A stretch of DNA of 64,000 bases from contig JALHOF010000002.1 in the NCBI GenBank assembly GCA_022843145.1, positions 124,001 through 188,000 on the forward strand, read 5' to 3'. The first letter of the stretch is position 1, and every line of letters starts with the position of its first letter. Below are positions 1 through 10,240 of this stretch, in pieces. This DNA is from Hyphomicrobium sp. (GTDB lineage Bacteria > Pseudomonadota > Alphaproteobacteria > Rhizobiales > Hyphomicrobiaceae). The notes beneath the pieces are model-generated. The model had not been told where the DNA came from. It worked only from the letters and a program-made list of their open reading frames with translations, and did not search any database. The position numbers and the translations under genes are program-made.

Positions 1-1522
<1,522 letters not shown>

Positions 1523-1816
1523 ATGTCCATCCGCCTGTCGCTTGCGGCCGCCGCCGCTGTGTTCGCCTTCACTGCTTCGGCTCCGGCTGAGGCTGGCTTC
1601 CTCCACAAGCGTGACCGCGCCCATCGCACGCACGTCGTGAAGGCCGCTCCGGCCCCGGCTCCGCGCGCACACGCCGGCTGCCCGATCCGCGATATGATGA
1701 AGCGCGTCCACACGCGTATGCACGATCGCGTGCACGCCCGTCCTGCCCGCGTCGCCCACGCGCGCCCGATGAAGGTCGCTAAGGCCGCTCCGGCGCCGAA
1801 GATGCCGAAGAAGTAA
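1523..1816 (+). CDS. Small secreted His/Arg/Ala-rich basic protein
   Basis: A 97-residue protein of unknown function. The start at 1523 follows GGGAG (1511-1515) and gives a clean signal peptide (MSIRLSLAAAAAVFAF, Ala-x-Ala cleavage near residue 24). Starting at 1415 would bury that signal behind 36 polar residues. The mature part is very basic, rich in His, Arg, Lys, Ala and Pro, with repeats such as HARPARVAHARP and KAAPAP and a single Cys. Periplasmic or secreted location is likely; metal or polyanion binding is possible but unsupported. A terminator follows directly. Confidence 0.65.
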   Translation: MSIRLSLAAAAAVFAFTASAPAEAGFLHKRDRAHRTHVVKAAPAPAPRAHAGCPIRDMMKRVHTRMHDRVHARPARVAHARPMKVAKAAPAPKMPKK

Positions 1817-1841
1817 GATCGCCTCATCGGTGATTGAATTG

Positions 1842-1880
1842 ACGGCGGGATCTGCAGCGATGCAGGTTCCGCCGTTTCTG
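1842..1880 (+). terminator. Rho-independent terminator after the small secreted protein
   Basis: Outer stem ACGGCGG (1842-1848) pairs with CCGCCGT (1869-1875). Inside it an inner stem CTGCA/TGCAG closes a GCGA loop. The T-rich stretch TTTCTG follows. It starts 25 bases after the stop at 1816. Confidence 0.65.
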
Positions 1881-1911
1881 TTTCAGGCCTCGAGGCAATC
1901 GGCGCCGTTCT

Positions 1912-2559
1912 CTACACGTCAGGCTCGACCAGTCCCAACGCGAGCTGCACGGGACGAAACGAACGCCGATGATGTGCCGTAACGCCGAGACGATGCAACG
2001 CGTCCTTGTGTTCAGGCGTACCGTAACCCTTGTGCCTCTCGAACCCGTATCCGGGGCATTCCGCGGATAGCGATACCATAAGTCGATCCCGCGTCACCTT
2101 TGCAACGATCGACGCCGCCGCAATCGAGAGGCACTTCGCGTCGCCCTTGACGATCGTCCGCGTGATGCAAGCGAGACGCGGCGCCTTGTTGCCATCGACG
2201 AGCGCGAGGCGAGGCGGTACGGAAAGTTTTGCCACAGCTTGCGTCATCGCCCACAAGGTCGCGTTCAGAATGTTCTCGCGGTCGATGCGTCCAACGTCCG
2301 CGACGCCAATTCCGACCGCTATGCACGACCCGATGATGCGGCCAAAAACAATCTCGCGCGCATCTTCGTCGAGTGCCTTGCTGTCGTCGACGCCAGCCGG
2401 CAACCGGTCCGGATCGAGAACAACGGCAGCAGCCACGACCGGGCCAGCCCACGGTCCGCGTCCCGCCTCGTCGATACCGGCGATCGGTCCCCCGCCGAGC
2501 TCCAGCTCGACGCTTTCGAGATCGAACGAGGGCGTAAGCCGCGAATCTCTCATTCTCAT
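1912..2559 (-). CDS. rnhB: Ribonuclease HII
   Basis: Cytoplasmic endonuclease that cuts the RNA strand of RNA-DNA hybrids and removes single ribonucleotides from DNA. The 215-residue product has the active-site motif GIDEAGRGP (Asp30, Glu31), an Asp in LVDGNKAP and the Asp in AKVTRDRLM. I chose the ATG at 2559 (MRMRDSRL) because it leaves a normal-length enzyme. The frame stays open upstream to 2772 but that part has no family similarity and overlaps the start of gloB. ATG 2551 is an alternative. Confidence 0.93.
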   Translation of the reverse strand: MRMRDSRLTPSFDLESVELELGGGPIAGIDEAGRGPWAGPVVAAAVVLDPDRLPAGVDDSKALDEDAREIVFGRIIGSCIAVGIGVADVGRIDRENILNATLWAMTQAVAKLSVPPRLALVDGNKAPRLACITRTIVKGDAKCLSIAAASIVAKVTRDRLMVSLSAECPGYGFERHKGYGTPEHKDALHRLGVTAHHRRSFRPVQLALGLVEPDV

Positions 2560-2709
2560 AGCGTTAGATTCACTGCAGCGGCCCGGCCTGTCAAAACATT
2601 GCGCGATGTCGCGTTGCCCAGGCGCCGGGTGACATTGCCGCTCACAGTTCTTAAAGTCCGCCGCTCCATCCCGATCGCACCCGATCCGCAGCGCAAGAGA
2701 ATCCGACCG

Positions 2710-3480
2710 ATGGCGAAGCTCGAGTTCCACCAGTTCCCCTGCCTCGATGACAACTACGGCGTGCTGATCCACGACCCCGACGCCGGCGTCACGGCCTCAA
2801 TCGACGCTCCGGACGCGGATGCCGTGCGCGAAGCGCTGGCTGAACAGGGCTGGAAACTCACCCACATCCTGACAACCCACCATCACCACGACCACACCGG
2901 CGGCAATCTCGAACTCAAGACCGAAACGGGCTGTACGATCATAGGCCCCAAAGCCGAGGAAGCCCGAATCCCCGGCATTGACCGCGCAGTGCGCGAGGGA
3001 GACAGTTTTCCACTCGGCGGCGCAAAGGTGCACGTTATCGAAACACCCGGGCATACCGCTGGCCACATCAGCTACTGGATCCCCGCACACGCCGTCGCAT
3101 TCGTGGGTGACACGCTGTTTTCGCTGGGCTGCGGGCGGGTGTTCGAGGGCACCTATGAGATGATGTGGGCGTCACTGTCGAAGCTGCGGCGCTTGCCGGC
3201 CGCAACCCGGATCTATTGCGGCCACGAGTATACACTTGCGAACGGTCGCTTCGGTCTCACCATCGAGCCCGGAAATACCGCGCTCGCCGCACGTGTCGCC
3301 GAGGTCGAGCAATTGCGTGCAGCCGGCAAACCTTCTCTGCCGACGCGGCTCGACCGCGAACTGGAAACCAACGTATTCCTACGCACGAGTTCACCGGAGA
3401 TTCGCAAGCGCTTGGCGCTTGAGACCGCGGAAGACTGGCAAGTGTTCGCGGCCGTGCGCGAGCGGAAGAACAAGGGCTGA
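2710..3480 (+). CDS. gloB: Hydroxyacylglutathione hydrolase (glyoxalase II)
   Basis: Hydrolyses S-lactoylglutathione to D-lactate and glutathione, the second step of methylglyoxal detoxification. The 256-residue metallo-beta-lactamase fold shows the di-metal site HHHHDH (about residues 57-62), then ETPGHTAGH, VGDTLFSLGCGR and YCGHEYT, and a glyoxalase II C-terminal domain. The ATG at 2710 matches the family N-terminus (MAKLEFHQFPCLDDNYG); the longer open frame from 2239 overlaps rnhB. A cupin gene follows after 4 bases, so the two are probably co-transcribed. Confidence 0.95.
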   Translation: MAKLEFHQFPCLDDNYGVLIHDPDAGVTASIDAPDADAVREALAEQGWKLTHILTTHHHHDHTGGNLELKTETGCTIIGPKAEEARIPGIDRAVREGDSFPLGGAKVHVIETPGHTAGHISYWIPAHAVAFVGDTLFSLGCGRVFEGTYEMMWASLSKLRRLPAATRIYCGHEYTLANGRFGLTIEPGNTALAARVAEVEQLRAAGKPSLPTRLDRELETNVFLRTSSPEIRKRLALETAEDWQVFAAVRERKNKG

Positions 3481-3484
3481 ACGC

Positions 3485-3916
3485 ATGTCCGCGTTGACCG
3501 CCGAGGATGTGATCACCGCGCTGCAACTTGCTCCTCATCCCGAGGGCGGTTTCTACCGCGAAACGTTTCGTGACAACCGCACGACCGGGCTCGGGCGCGC
3601 CGCTTCGACGGCGATCTATTTTCTGCTGCCGGCCGGCGTCGTTTCGCGCTGGCATCGAGTCGATGCCGCCGAAATCTGGCACTGGCACGCTGGAGCCGCA
3701 CTGACACTCTCGACGTCGGAATTGCCCGGAGAGCGGACAGCGATCACACTAGGGCCCGACATTCTTGCCGGTGAACAGCCGCAAGCCGTGGTGCCAGCAG
3801 GCGTGTGGCAACAGGCCGAAAGCCGTGGGGCGTGGACGCTGGTTGGATGCACCGTCGCGCCCGGTTTCGAATTCTCCGGCTTCGAAATCGCGTCACGCGG
3901 ACAGGAACCCGCGTGA
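3485..3916 (+). CDS. Cupin_5 (DUF985) family protein
   Basis: A 143-residue single-domain cupin of the DUF985/Cupin_5 family. It begins with the typical ITALQLAPHPEGGFYRETF and carries cupin metal-ligand-like residues in SRWHRVDAAEIWHWHAG, then a second half ending VAPGFEFSGFE. The family reaction is not established; it is sometimes likened to sugar epimerases. The start lies 4 bases after the gloB stop, which suggests translational coupling and perhaps a role in handling a small carbonyl or sugar compound. That role is inference. Confidence 0.85.
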   Translation: MSALTAEDVITALQLAPHPEGGFYRETFRDNRTTGLGRAASTAIYFLLPAGVVSRWHRVDAAEIWHWHAGAALTLSTSELPGERTAITLGPDILAGEQPQAVVPAGVWQQAESRGAWTLVGCTVAPGFEFSGFEIASRGQEPA

Positions 3917-4128
3917 CCACCGATTCGCTGATCCGCGCAACACCTACTGAGCCGATCACGCGACTTCTCCACCAAAAAGAGCCCTGCGCCTTGTGGATAA
4001 ACCACAGATAAGCCAGGATAAAACCCGAATATTGCCGCCTGCTGCCGTCCTACGCTTGCTCCCCCGCCGCGACTCATTTGAAAGTCCGTCAAGAGTGAAG
4101 AGGCTACGGCTAGCGGGGGTTGCCGGTC

Positions 4129-6123
4129 ATGAGGCGCGAGTCTTCCGGTCCAATTTTGACGACGATTTTCGTCGACTACGACAACATCTACATGTCGCTT
4201 CGGCGAAAGAGCGAAGAAGCGGCCAAGCGATTCGCGAAGGACGCCAGCATCTGGCTGCGCGAACTCGAATCCGGCCGCCTCATCACACCGACCAACGGCA
4301 TCTCACCGATGATGCCGCGGCGGATCGTGATGAACCGCTGCTACGGCAATCCCGTCCCACGCCGGAACAATTCCGACAACTCGACGGACATGAACTCGTT
4401 TCCGTTCGTGCGGCATCACTTTCTGCGCTCCGGATTCGAGGTCATCGATTGTCCGCCGCTGACGGCGCAGCTCAAGAACTCGTCCGACATCCGCATGGTC
4501 ATGGACGTGCGTGACCTCCTCGGTCACGACACCTATTTCGACGAGTTCATCATTCTCTCTGGCGATGCCGACTTCACGCCGGTACTTCATCGCTTGCGCG
4601 CCCATGCCCGCCGTACGGTGATTTTCGCCAACGATCACACCGCTGCGCCATACACGTCGATCAGCGACGGTGAGGTTCGCGAGTCGGACCTGATTTCGCT
4701 GCTTCTTGAAGGCCGCGTGTCGAGCGACGCCGAACCCAACAACCTGATCGAGGCCGCGTCGTCGGTCGAGCCGGCGCGAGTACCAAGTATCACCCAGATC
4801 GAAGTCCTGCGCCGCGAACTGGTTTCGGAAGTCGCAGCCCTCGTTCGCCAAGCTGGACAGCCGGTTCCGCTCGAGGCACTAGCCGACCGTCTGGTCCGCA
4901 CGCTCGGTCACGAGAAGACTGTGGGTAGCGGATGGGCCGGATCGGGCAGCTTCCGCGATCTCTTGTCCCGTGCGCTTCCCGGCGAACTGCGTCTGTCTAG
5001 CGAGCCGCCGTACTATGTCTTTGACGCCGCGCTGAAAGCCGTTGAGCCCGCACCGGCGATTGCCGCACCGTTGGCCAGCGATGTCCCGGTTCGCCTCAAT
5101 TATGCAGAGACGCGTCACGAGGTTAGCCCACAACTGCAGTCGCGTGTGGTACCGCCCGCCTCGCAATCTATTGCAATATCGATCCAAACTCCGGCAAGTC
5201 CGGCTTCGGCCATCCAGACGACTGCGACGCCTGCTGCCGCTCCGCAGTCGTTCGCCGCGCGCCCAGGACCGCAGCCGCATCCCGCGTTTGCAACTCCGCC
5301 GATGGAGCGGCCGGTGTCCGATCGTTTCGCGGTTGGTCAGACGACACTTGGCCCGGCGTTGGCGCATGCGCCAGCTGGCTCGGCGCCAGCAGCCTCTGCT
5401 CCAGTTCCGCTCGATCCCGCCCCGCAGCGTCAATCGGTGCCACAAACTGCGTTGCCGCAGGCTACAGTGCCCTCGGCGGCGCCGCAGATGACGCGCGCCG
5501 ACGCCGCGAACGCGATCCAGCAATCGATCGCGCGCATCCACGAAGCCTGCCAGGCACCGCCCCTGTCTCCGCCCGAGTATCGCGCCCTGTTCGATACGAT
5601 GGCGCAGGAGATCAACACCAATGGCCTGACTGGCGCACAGACGCTCGTCAACATCGGCGCACGGGCTCAGGAACTCGGGATCGACGTCCGCCGCGACGAC
5701 ATCCGCTTCGTCCTCGAGGTCGTCAGCGAAGCCGATCCGTGGTTCGAGCAAGGCGCTTCGGCTGTTCTGTTCTCCAGCCGCTTCCGCAACTTCGTCGTCG
5801 CCCGCTGCCGCAGCCAAGGCTTGACGCTGTCATCGGACGAACTGGATCTGATCGAGGCATGGTTTGCTGGTGTCGCGACGTCGGGCGAGCGACGTCCCGC
5901 CGCCCAGCAGGCTCCGGCTCAAGCGGCCGCGCCCGCACCTGCACCGCGTCAACCGCAGCAGCAGCAAGCGGCGCCGCAGCAGCCTGCTGCTGGCGCTGGC
6001 GACCGCTGGTGGGGTCTCGACGAGGGCCGACAGCATGTGGCCGAGCAGCGCGCCGATCGCTTCGGCCAAGGTTCGGAAGGCGGCGACGAGTTCCCGCGGT
6101 TCGTTCGCAAAGGTCTCCGGTGA
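4129..6123 (+). CDS. NYN-domain protein with LOTUS/OST-HTH domain
   Basis: A putative RNA-binding or ribonuclease protein of about 664 residues. The N-terminal NYN (PIN-like) domain has acidic residues in IFVDYDNIYMSL (about 13-24) and ILSGDADFTPVLHRLR (about 142-157). A winged-helix OST-HTH/LOTUS-like segment lies near 224-304. A disordered Pro/Ala/Gln linker (about 305-455) leads to a second helical domain (about 459-579) and a Gln/Pro/Ala tail. The ATG at 4129 follows AGCGGGGG; a TTG at 4120 is possible. It sits alone and ends in a strong terminator. RNA substrate and activity are unknown. Confidence 0.85.
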   Translation: MRRESSGPILTTIFVDYDNIYMSLRRKSEEAAKRFAKDASIWLRELESGRLITPTNGISPMMPRRIVMNRCYGNPVPRRNNSDNSTDMNSFPFVRHHFLRSGFEVIDCPPLTAQLKNSSDIRMVMDVRDLLGHDTYFDEFIILSGDADFTPVLHRLRAHARRTVIFANDHTAAPYTSISDGEVRESDLISLLLEGRVSSDAEPNNLIEAASSVEPARVPSITQIEVLRRELVSEVAALVRQAGQPVPLEALADRLVRTLGHEKTVGSGWAGSGSFRDLLSRALPGELRLSSEPPYYVFDAALKAVEPAPAIAAPLASDVPVRLNYAETRHEVSPQLQSRVVPPASQSIAISIQTPASPASAIQTTATPAAAPQSFAARPGPQPHPAFATPPMERPVSDRFAVGQTTLGPALAHAPAGSAPAASAPVPLDPAPQRQSVPQTALPQATVPSAAPQMTRADAANAIQQSIARIHEACQAPPLSPPEYRALFDTMAQEINTNGLTGAQTLVNIGARAQELGIDVRRDDIRFVLEVVSEADPWFEQGASAVLFSSRFRNFVVARCRSQGLTLSSDELDLIEAWFAGVATSGERRPAAQQAPAQAAAPAPAPRQPQQQQAAPQQPAAGAGDRWWGLDEGRQHVAEQRADRFGQGSEGGDEFPRFVRKGLR

Positions 6124-6153
6124 GTCCAACCGAACGACGATGCTTCAGACATC

Positions 6154-6183
6154 AGCCCCGGATCACACGATCCGGGGCTTTTT
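6154..6183 (+). terminator. Rho-independent terminator after the NYN-LOTUS gene
   Basis: A perfect 10-bp stem, AGCCCCGGAT (6154-6163) with ATCCGGGGCT (6170-6179), has a 6-base loop and a run of five T. It starts 31 bases after the stop and abuts the 3' end of the convergent exporter gene, so it may serve both. Confidence 0.9.
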
Positions 6184-7103
6184 CACGTCGAGCGCCGCCT
6201 CGCGAACCAGACATCGCCGCCACCGATCGCTGCGCCGGCCGTTACGAGCAGAGCGGCAAACCACAAGGTTTCGGATGCCGTCGAAGCTCCCGTCAACACG
6301 AGGATTATCGTCGAAAGCAGCGGTGTTGCGTACGACGCGATGCCAACAAGGCGGAGATGCCCGCGCTTCATGGCGCGATCCCAGAGATAGAAGGCTAGGC
6401 CGACCGGGCCGAGGCCTTGAAACAGGACGGCCATCCATTGCAGCGTGCTTGATGGCCAAACCCATGTCTCGAACGCACAACTGACGCAGAACGCCGCGAC
6501 CGACGTCGCCGCCGAGGTCCCCATCACGGCGAGGCTCGGGACGCCAGCATACAACCTCGACGCCACCGAATATGTCGACCAGATCACCGCTGCGGCGAAC
6601 GCGGCCACATAACCCGAAGGAACCCCGGACAACAGTCCGACGCCGCCATTCTCACGGCCGAGCAGAATAACCAACGTGCTCGCGAAGCCCATCGCCGCGC
6701 CTGCAAGATGCCACCAGCGCAATCGCCGCCCGCCCACCGCAGCCGGCAGCAGCGCCGACAGAACGACAATCAGCAGCGGCCAGAGATAGTTGATCAGATT
6801 GGCTTCGACTGCCGGCGCGTTCTGCAGCGCGTAGAAGTACGCCGCGTGATAACCGAACAGCCCATAGACGCCGAGTAGCCAATAGCCGAGGGGCACGCCG
6901 CGCAATGCGCTGAGCCGCTCACCGCTGATCGCCGCCCACCCCAGACCGGCCATCGTGGACAGCGCAAATGACAGCGCCACGAGTTCGAACGGCGGGATCT
7001 GCGCCACCGCAGCCGTAACCGATGCCAGTGACGACCAAAGCAAAATCGCGACGAGGCCGAGCCCCGTCGCGATACCTTCGTTTCGAGGAGCAGACGGCTC
7101 CAT
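6183..7103 (-). CDS. EamA/DMT-superfamily inner-membrane exporter
   Basis: A 306-residue integral membrane protein with about ten hydrophobic helices in two EamA repeats. Typical family stretches include ILLWSSLASVTAAVAQIPPFE at the start, YFYALQNAPAVEANLINYLWP in the first repeat and GPVGLAFYLWDRAMKRG in the second. The pattern resembles the YddG-like branch of amino-acid or metabolite exporters; the substrate cannot be read from sequence. It is oriented tail-to-tail with the NYN gene. The start at 7103 has only a distant purine-rich stretch as ribosome site. Confidence 0.85.
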   Translation of the reverse strand: MEPSAPRNEGIATGLGLVAILLWSSLASVTAAVAQIPPFELVALSFALSTMAGLGWAAISGERLSALRGVPLGYWLLGVYGLFGYHAAYFYALQNAPAVEANLINYLWPLLIVVLSALLPAAVGGRRLRWWHLAGAAMGFASTLVILLGRENGGVGLLSGVPSGYVAAFAAAVIWSTYSVASRLYAGVPSLAVMGTSAATSVAAFCVSCAFETWVWPSSTLQWMAVLFQGLGPVGLAFYLWDRAMKRGHLRLVGIASYATPLLSTIILVLTGASTASETLWFAALLVTAGAAIGGGDVWFARRRST

Positions 7104-7152
7104 GATAATCGCTTGCCGTCCTCGTTTGGCCCGGGGTGCGGGCGAGATCGAT

Positions 7153-7878
7153 CTATGCGAGGTATTGGCCGCCGTTGGCCGTCAGCGTCGAGCCGGTGAT
7201 GAAGCCTGCATCTTCCGACGCAAGGAACACCACGCAGCGGGCGATCTCTTCCGGCTCGCCGAGGCGTCCGAGCGGGATCTGCGGCAGGATGTTCTTTTCC
7301 AGCACCTCTTTCGGCACCGCGCGGACCATCTCGGTGCCGATGTAGCCGGGGCAGATCACGTTGACCGTGATGCCGGCCCGTGCGCCTTCTTGCGCCAGCG
7401 CCTTCGTGAAGCCGATGTCGCCGGCCTTCGACGCCGAGTAGTTGACCTGGCCGAACTGTCCCTTCTGGCCGTTGATCGACGAGATGTTGATGATGCGGCC
7501 GTACTTGCGGGTGCGCATACCCTCCCAGACGTTACGGGTCACGTTGAAGAGTCCGTTCAAGTTCGTCCCGATCACCGCATCCCACTGCTCCTTAGACATC
7601 TTGTGGAACGGTGCATCTTTCGTAATACCGGCATTGTTGACCAGCACGTCGATGGGGCCGACGTCCTTTTCGATCTGCTGGATCGCCTTGGACGAGGCGT
7701 CGAAATCGGCGACGTCGAACTTGTAGACGGGGATACCCGTCTCAGCCTGGAACTTCTGCGCGGCCGCATCGTTGCCCGCATAGCTCGCCGCGACGCGGAA
7801 ACCTTTGCTTTTCAGCGCAAGACAGATGGCGTGGCCGATACCGCGCGTGCCGCCGGTGACGAGGGCAACTCGTGCCAT
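7153..7878 (-). CDS. phbB: Acetoacetyl-CoA reductase
   Basis: NADPH-dependent reduction of acetoacetyl-CoA to (R)-3-hydroxybutyryl-CoA, the second step of polyhydroxybutyrate synthesis. The 241-residue short-chain dehydrogenase has the cofactor motif TGGTRGIG (8-15), NNAGI, the catalytic Ser in NISSINGQ, and Tyr147/Lys151 in YSASK. FNVTRNVWEGM and the terminal TANGGQYLA are typical of PhbB. A strong GGGAGGA precedes the ATG. It is downstream of phbA on the same strand with a hairpin-bearing gap of 116 bases. In methylotrophs the product also feeds the ethylmalonyl-CoA pathway. Confidence 0.96.
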   Translation of the reverse strand: MARVALVTGGTRGIGHAICLALKSKGFRVAASYAGNDAAAQKFQAETGIPVYKFDVADFDASSKAIQQIEKDVGPIDVLVNNAGITKDAPFHKMSKEQWDAVIGTNLNGLFNVTRNVWEGMRTRKYGRIINISSINGQKGQFGQVNYSASKAGDIGFTKALAQEGARAGITVNVICPGYIGTEMVRAVPKEVLEKNILPQIPLGRLGEPEEIARCVVFLASEDAGFITGSTLTANGGQYLA

Positions 7879-7937
7879 GGTAGTCCTCCCAGAGATTTGT
7901 TTGTTTTGTTTGATGCCGTCAGGATGGGATCAGGGGA

Positions 7938-7986
7938 CGCAGAGGCCCGGCCGCAACGGTCGTTGCCGCCCGCCGGAGCCTCTGCG
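7938..7986 (-). promoter_or_regulatory. Intercistronic hairpin between phbA and phbB
   Basis: CGCAGAGGC (7938-7946) pairs perfectly with GCCTCTGCG (7978-7986), and pairing can continue inward past one bulged A for about five more base pairs. No T-run follows on the minus strand, so it is more likely an mRNA-stabilising or processing element than a terminator. Function is inferred only. Confidence 0.5.
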
Positions 7987-7994
7987 CAAGTTCG

Positions 7995-9185
<1,191 letters not shown>

Positions 9186-9426
9186 TCCGGACGCTCCTTC
9201 GGGGGTGACGATGCGAGACGGCCGCGGTCGACAGGAGGGCGGACGCCTCGATTTCGATTAATCATTGGCTGAATACGCGTCAACGATAGTCGAGCAGCCG
9301 CAGCGCCGCAATTCCGACGTCATGTCTAGACGAGACCAAAATCGGTTTGCGAAACGGCTGGCATCCTGCAATGCGAGTGTGTTACCTTGACGCACTGCAG
9401 CAACGGATAAGCGGGCGACGCGGGAT
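9186..9426. promoter_or_regulatory. Divergent phbA/phaR promoter region with TGC-rich sites
   Basis: This 241-base gap must carry promoters for both phbA and phaR. Close to the phaR start are two TGC/GCA clusters, CTGCAATGC at 9366-9374 and CACTGCAGCA around 9394-9403. PhaR proteins of alphaproteobacteria bind TGC-rich dyads, so these are candidate autoregulatory operators. No promoter boxes stand out clearly. Confidence 0.35.
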
Positions 9427-10140
9427 ATGCTGAAACCTACCGAGACACAGGTCGAGAAGAAAGACGCTGTCGTCGTCAAGAAATACGCTAATCGCCGCCT
9501 CTATAATACGGAGACGAGCACGTACGTCACGCTTGAAGATCTGGCCGCGATGGTGCGATCTGATCGTGATTTCGTGGTCTACGACGCGAAAACCGGGGAC
9601 GACCTGACCCACGCCGTCCTGACCCAGATCATTGTCGAACAGGAAAGCCGGCAAGGCGGTCAGACACTGCTGCCGATCCCGTTCCTCCGCCAGCTCATTC
9701 GTTTCTATGACGACCAGATGGGCCGAATGGTCCCTGGCTATCTGCAGTTCAGCCTCGAGAATCTCGCCAAGGAGCAGGAGCGTTTTCGCACGCACTTTGC
9801 CCAGGCGCTGACCAACCCGGCGACCGCATTCGAATTTTACCAAGAGCAGGCCCGGAAGAATATGGCCATGTTCGAGCAGGCGATCGCCATGTGGAGCCCG
9901 TTCGCCGCGGTTCAGGCCAACATGCGCCGCGCCGCCGATTCCGTTTCGGGCGCAGCCAACTCGACCTCCGCAGACCAGCGGCCATCGACTCCAACCGTCG
10001 TGCCGTCCTCAGGGCTTGCCCCTGTGCCGTCGTCTCCGCGCCCCGCGCCGGCGGTCGAGCGCGACGACATCGCTGAGCTCAAGCACCAGCTTGCTTCGAT
10101 GCAGCAGAAAATCGAAAAGCTCTCGCGCGACCGGAGTTGA
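9427..10140 (+). CDS. phaR: Polyhydroxyalkanoate synthesis repressor PhaR
   Basis: DNA-binding and PHA-granule-sensing repressor of phasin and PHB genes. The 237-residue protein has the PHB/PHA accumulation regulator N-terminal domain (VVKKYANRRLYNTETSTYVTL, about 18-38; second part LTHAVLTQIIVEQES) and a following conserved segment with IPFLRQLIRFYDDQM. A Ser/Pro-rich linker leads to a C-terminal coiled coil (DDIAELKHQLASMQQKIEKL). It is divergent from phbA and followed by a terminator, so it is monocistronic. Confidence 0.95.
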   Translation: MLKPTETQVEKKDAVVVKKYANRRLYNTETSTYVTLEDLAAMVRSDRDFVVYDAKTGDDLTHAVLTQIIVEQESRQGGQTLLPIPFLRQLIRFYDDQMGRMVPGYLQFSLENLAKEQERFRTHFAQALTNPATAFEFYQEQARKNMAMFEQAIAMWSPFAAVQANMRRAADSVSGAANSTSADQRPSTPTVVPSSGLAPVPSSPRPAPAVERDDIAELKHQLASMQQKIEKLSRDRS

Positions 10141-10168
10141 TCTGATTGCGCCAAAGTTTGAACCGCAG

Positions 10169-10202
10169 AACGGCCGGAGCGCCAAGCGCACCGGCCGTTT
10201 TT
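10169..10202 (+). terminator. Rho-independent terminator after phaR
   Basis: Stem AACGGCCGG (10169-10177) with CCGGCCGTT (10191-10199), a 13-base loop, then a run of T (10198-10202). It lies 28 bases past the phaR stop. Confidence 0.85.
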
Positions 10203-10240
10203 GCGTTTGAACGAAGCGTCGGCGTGCCGAGTGTCGCGCC

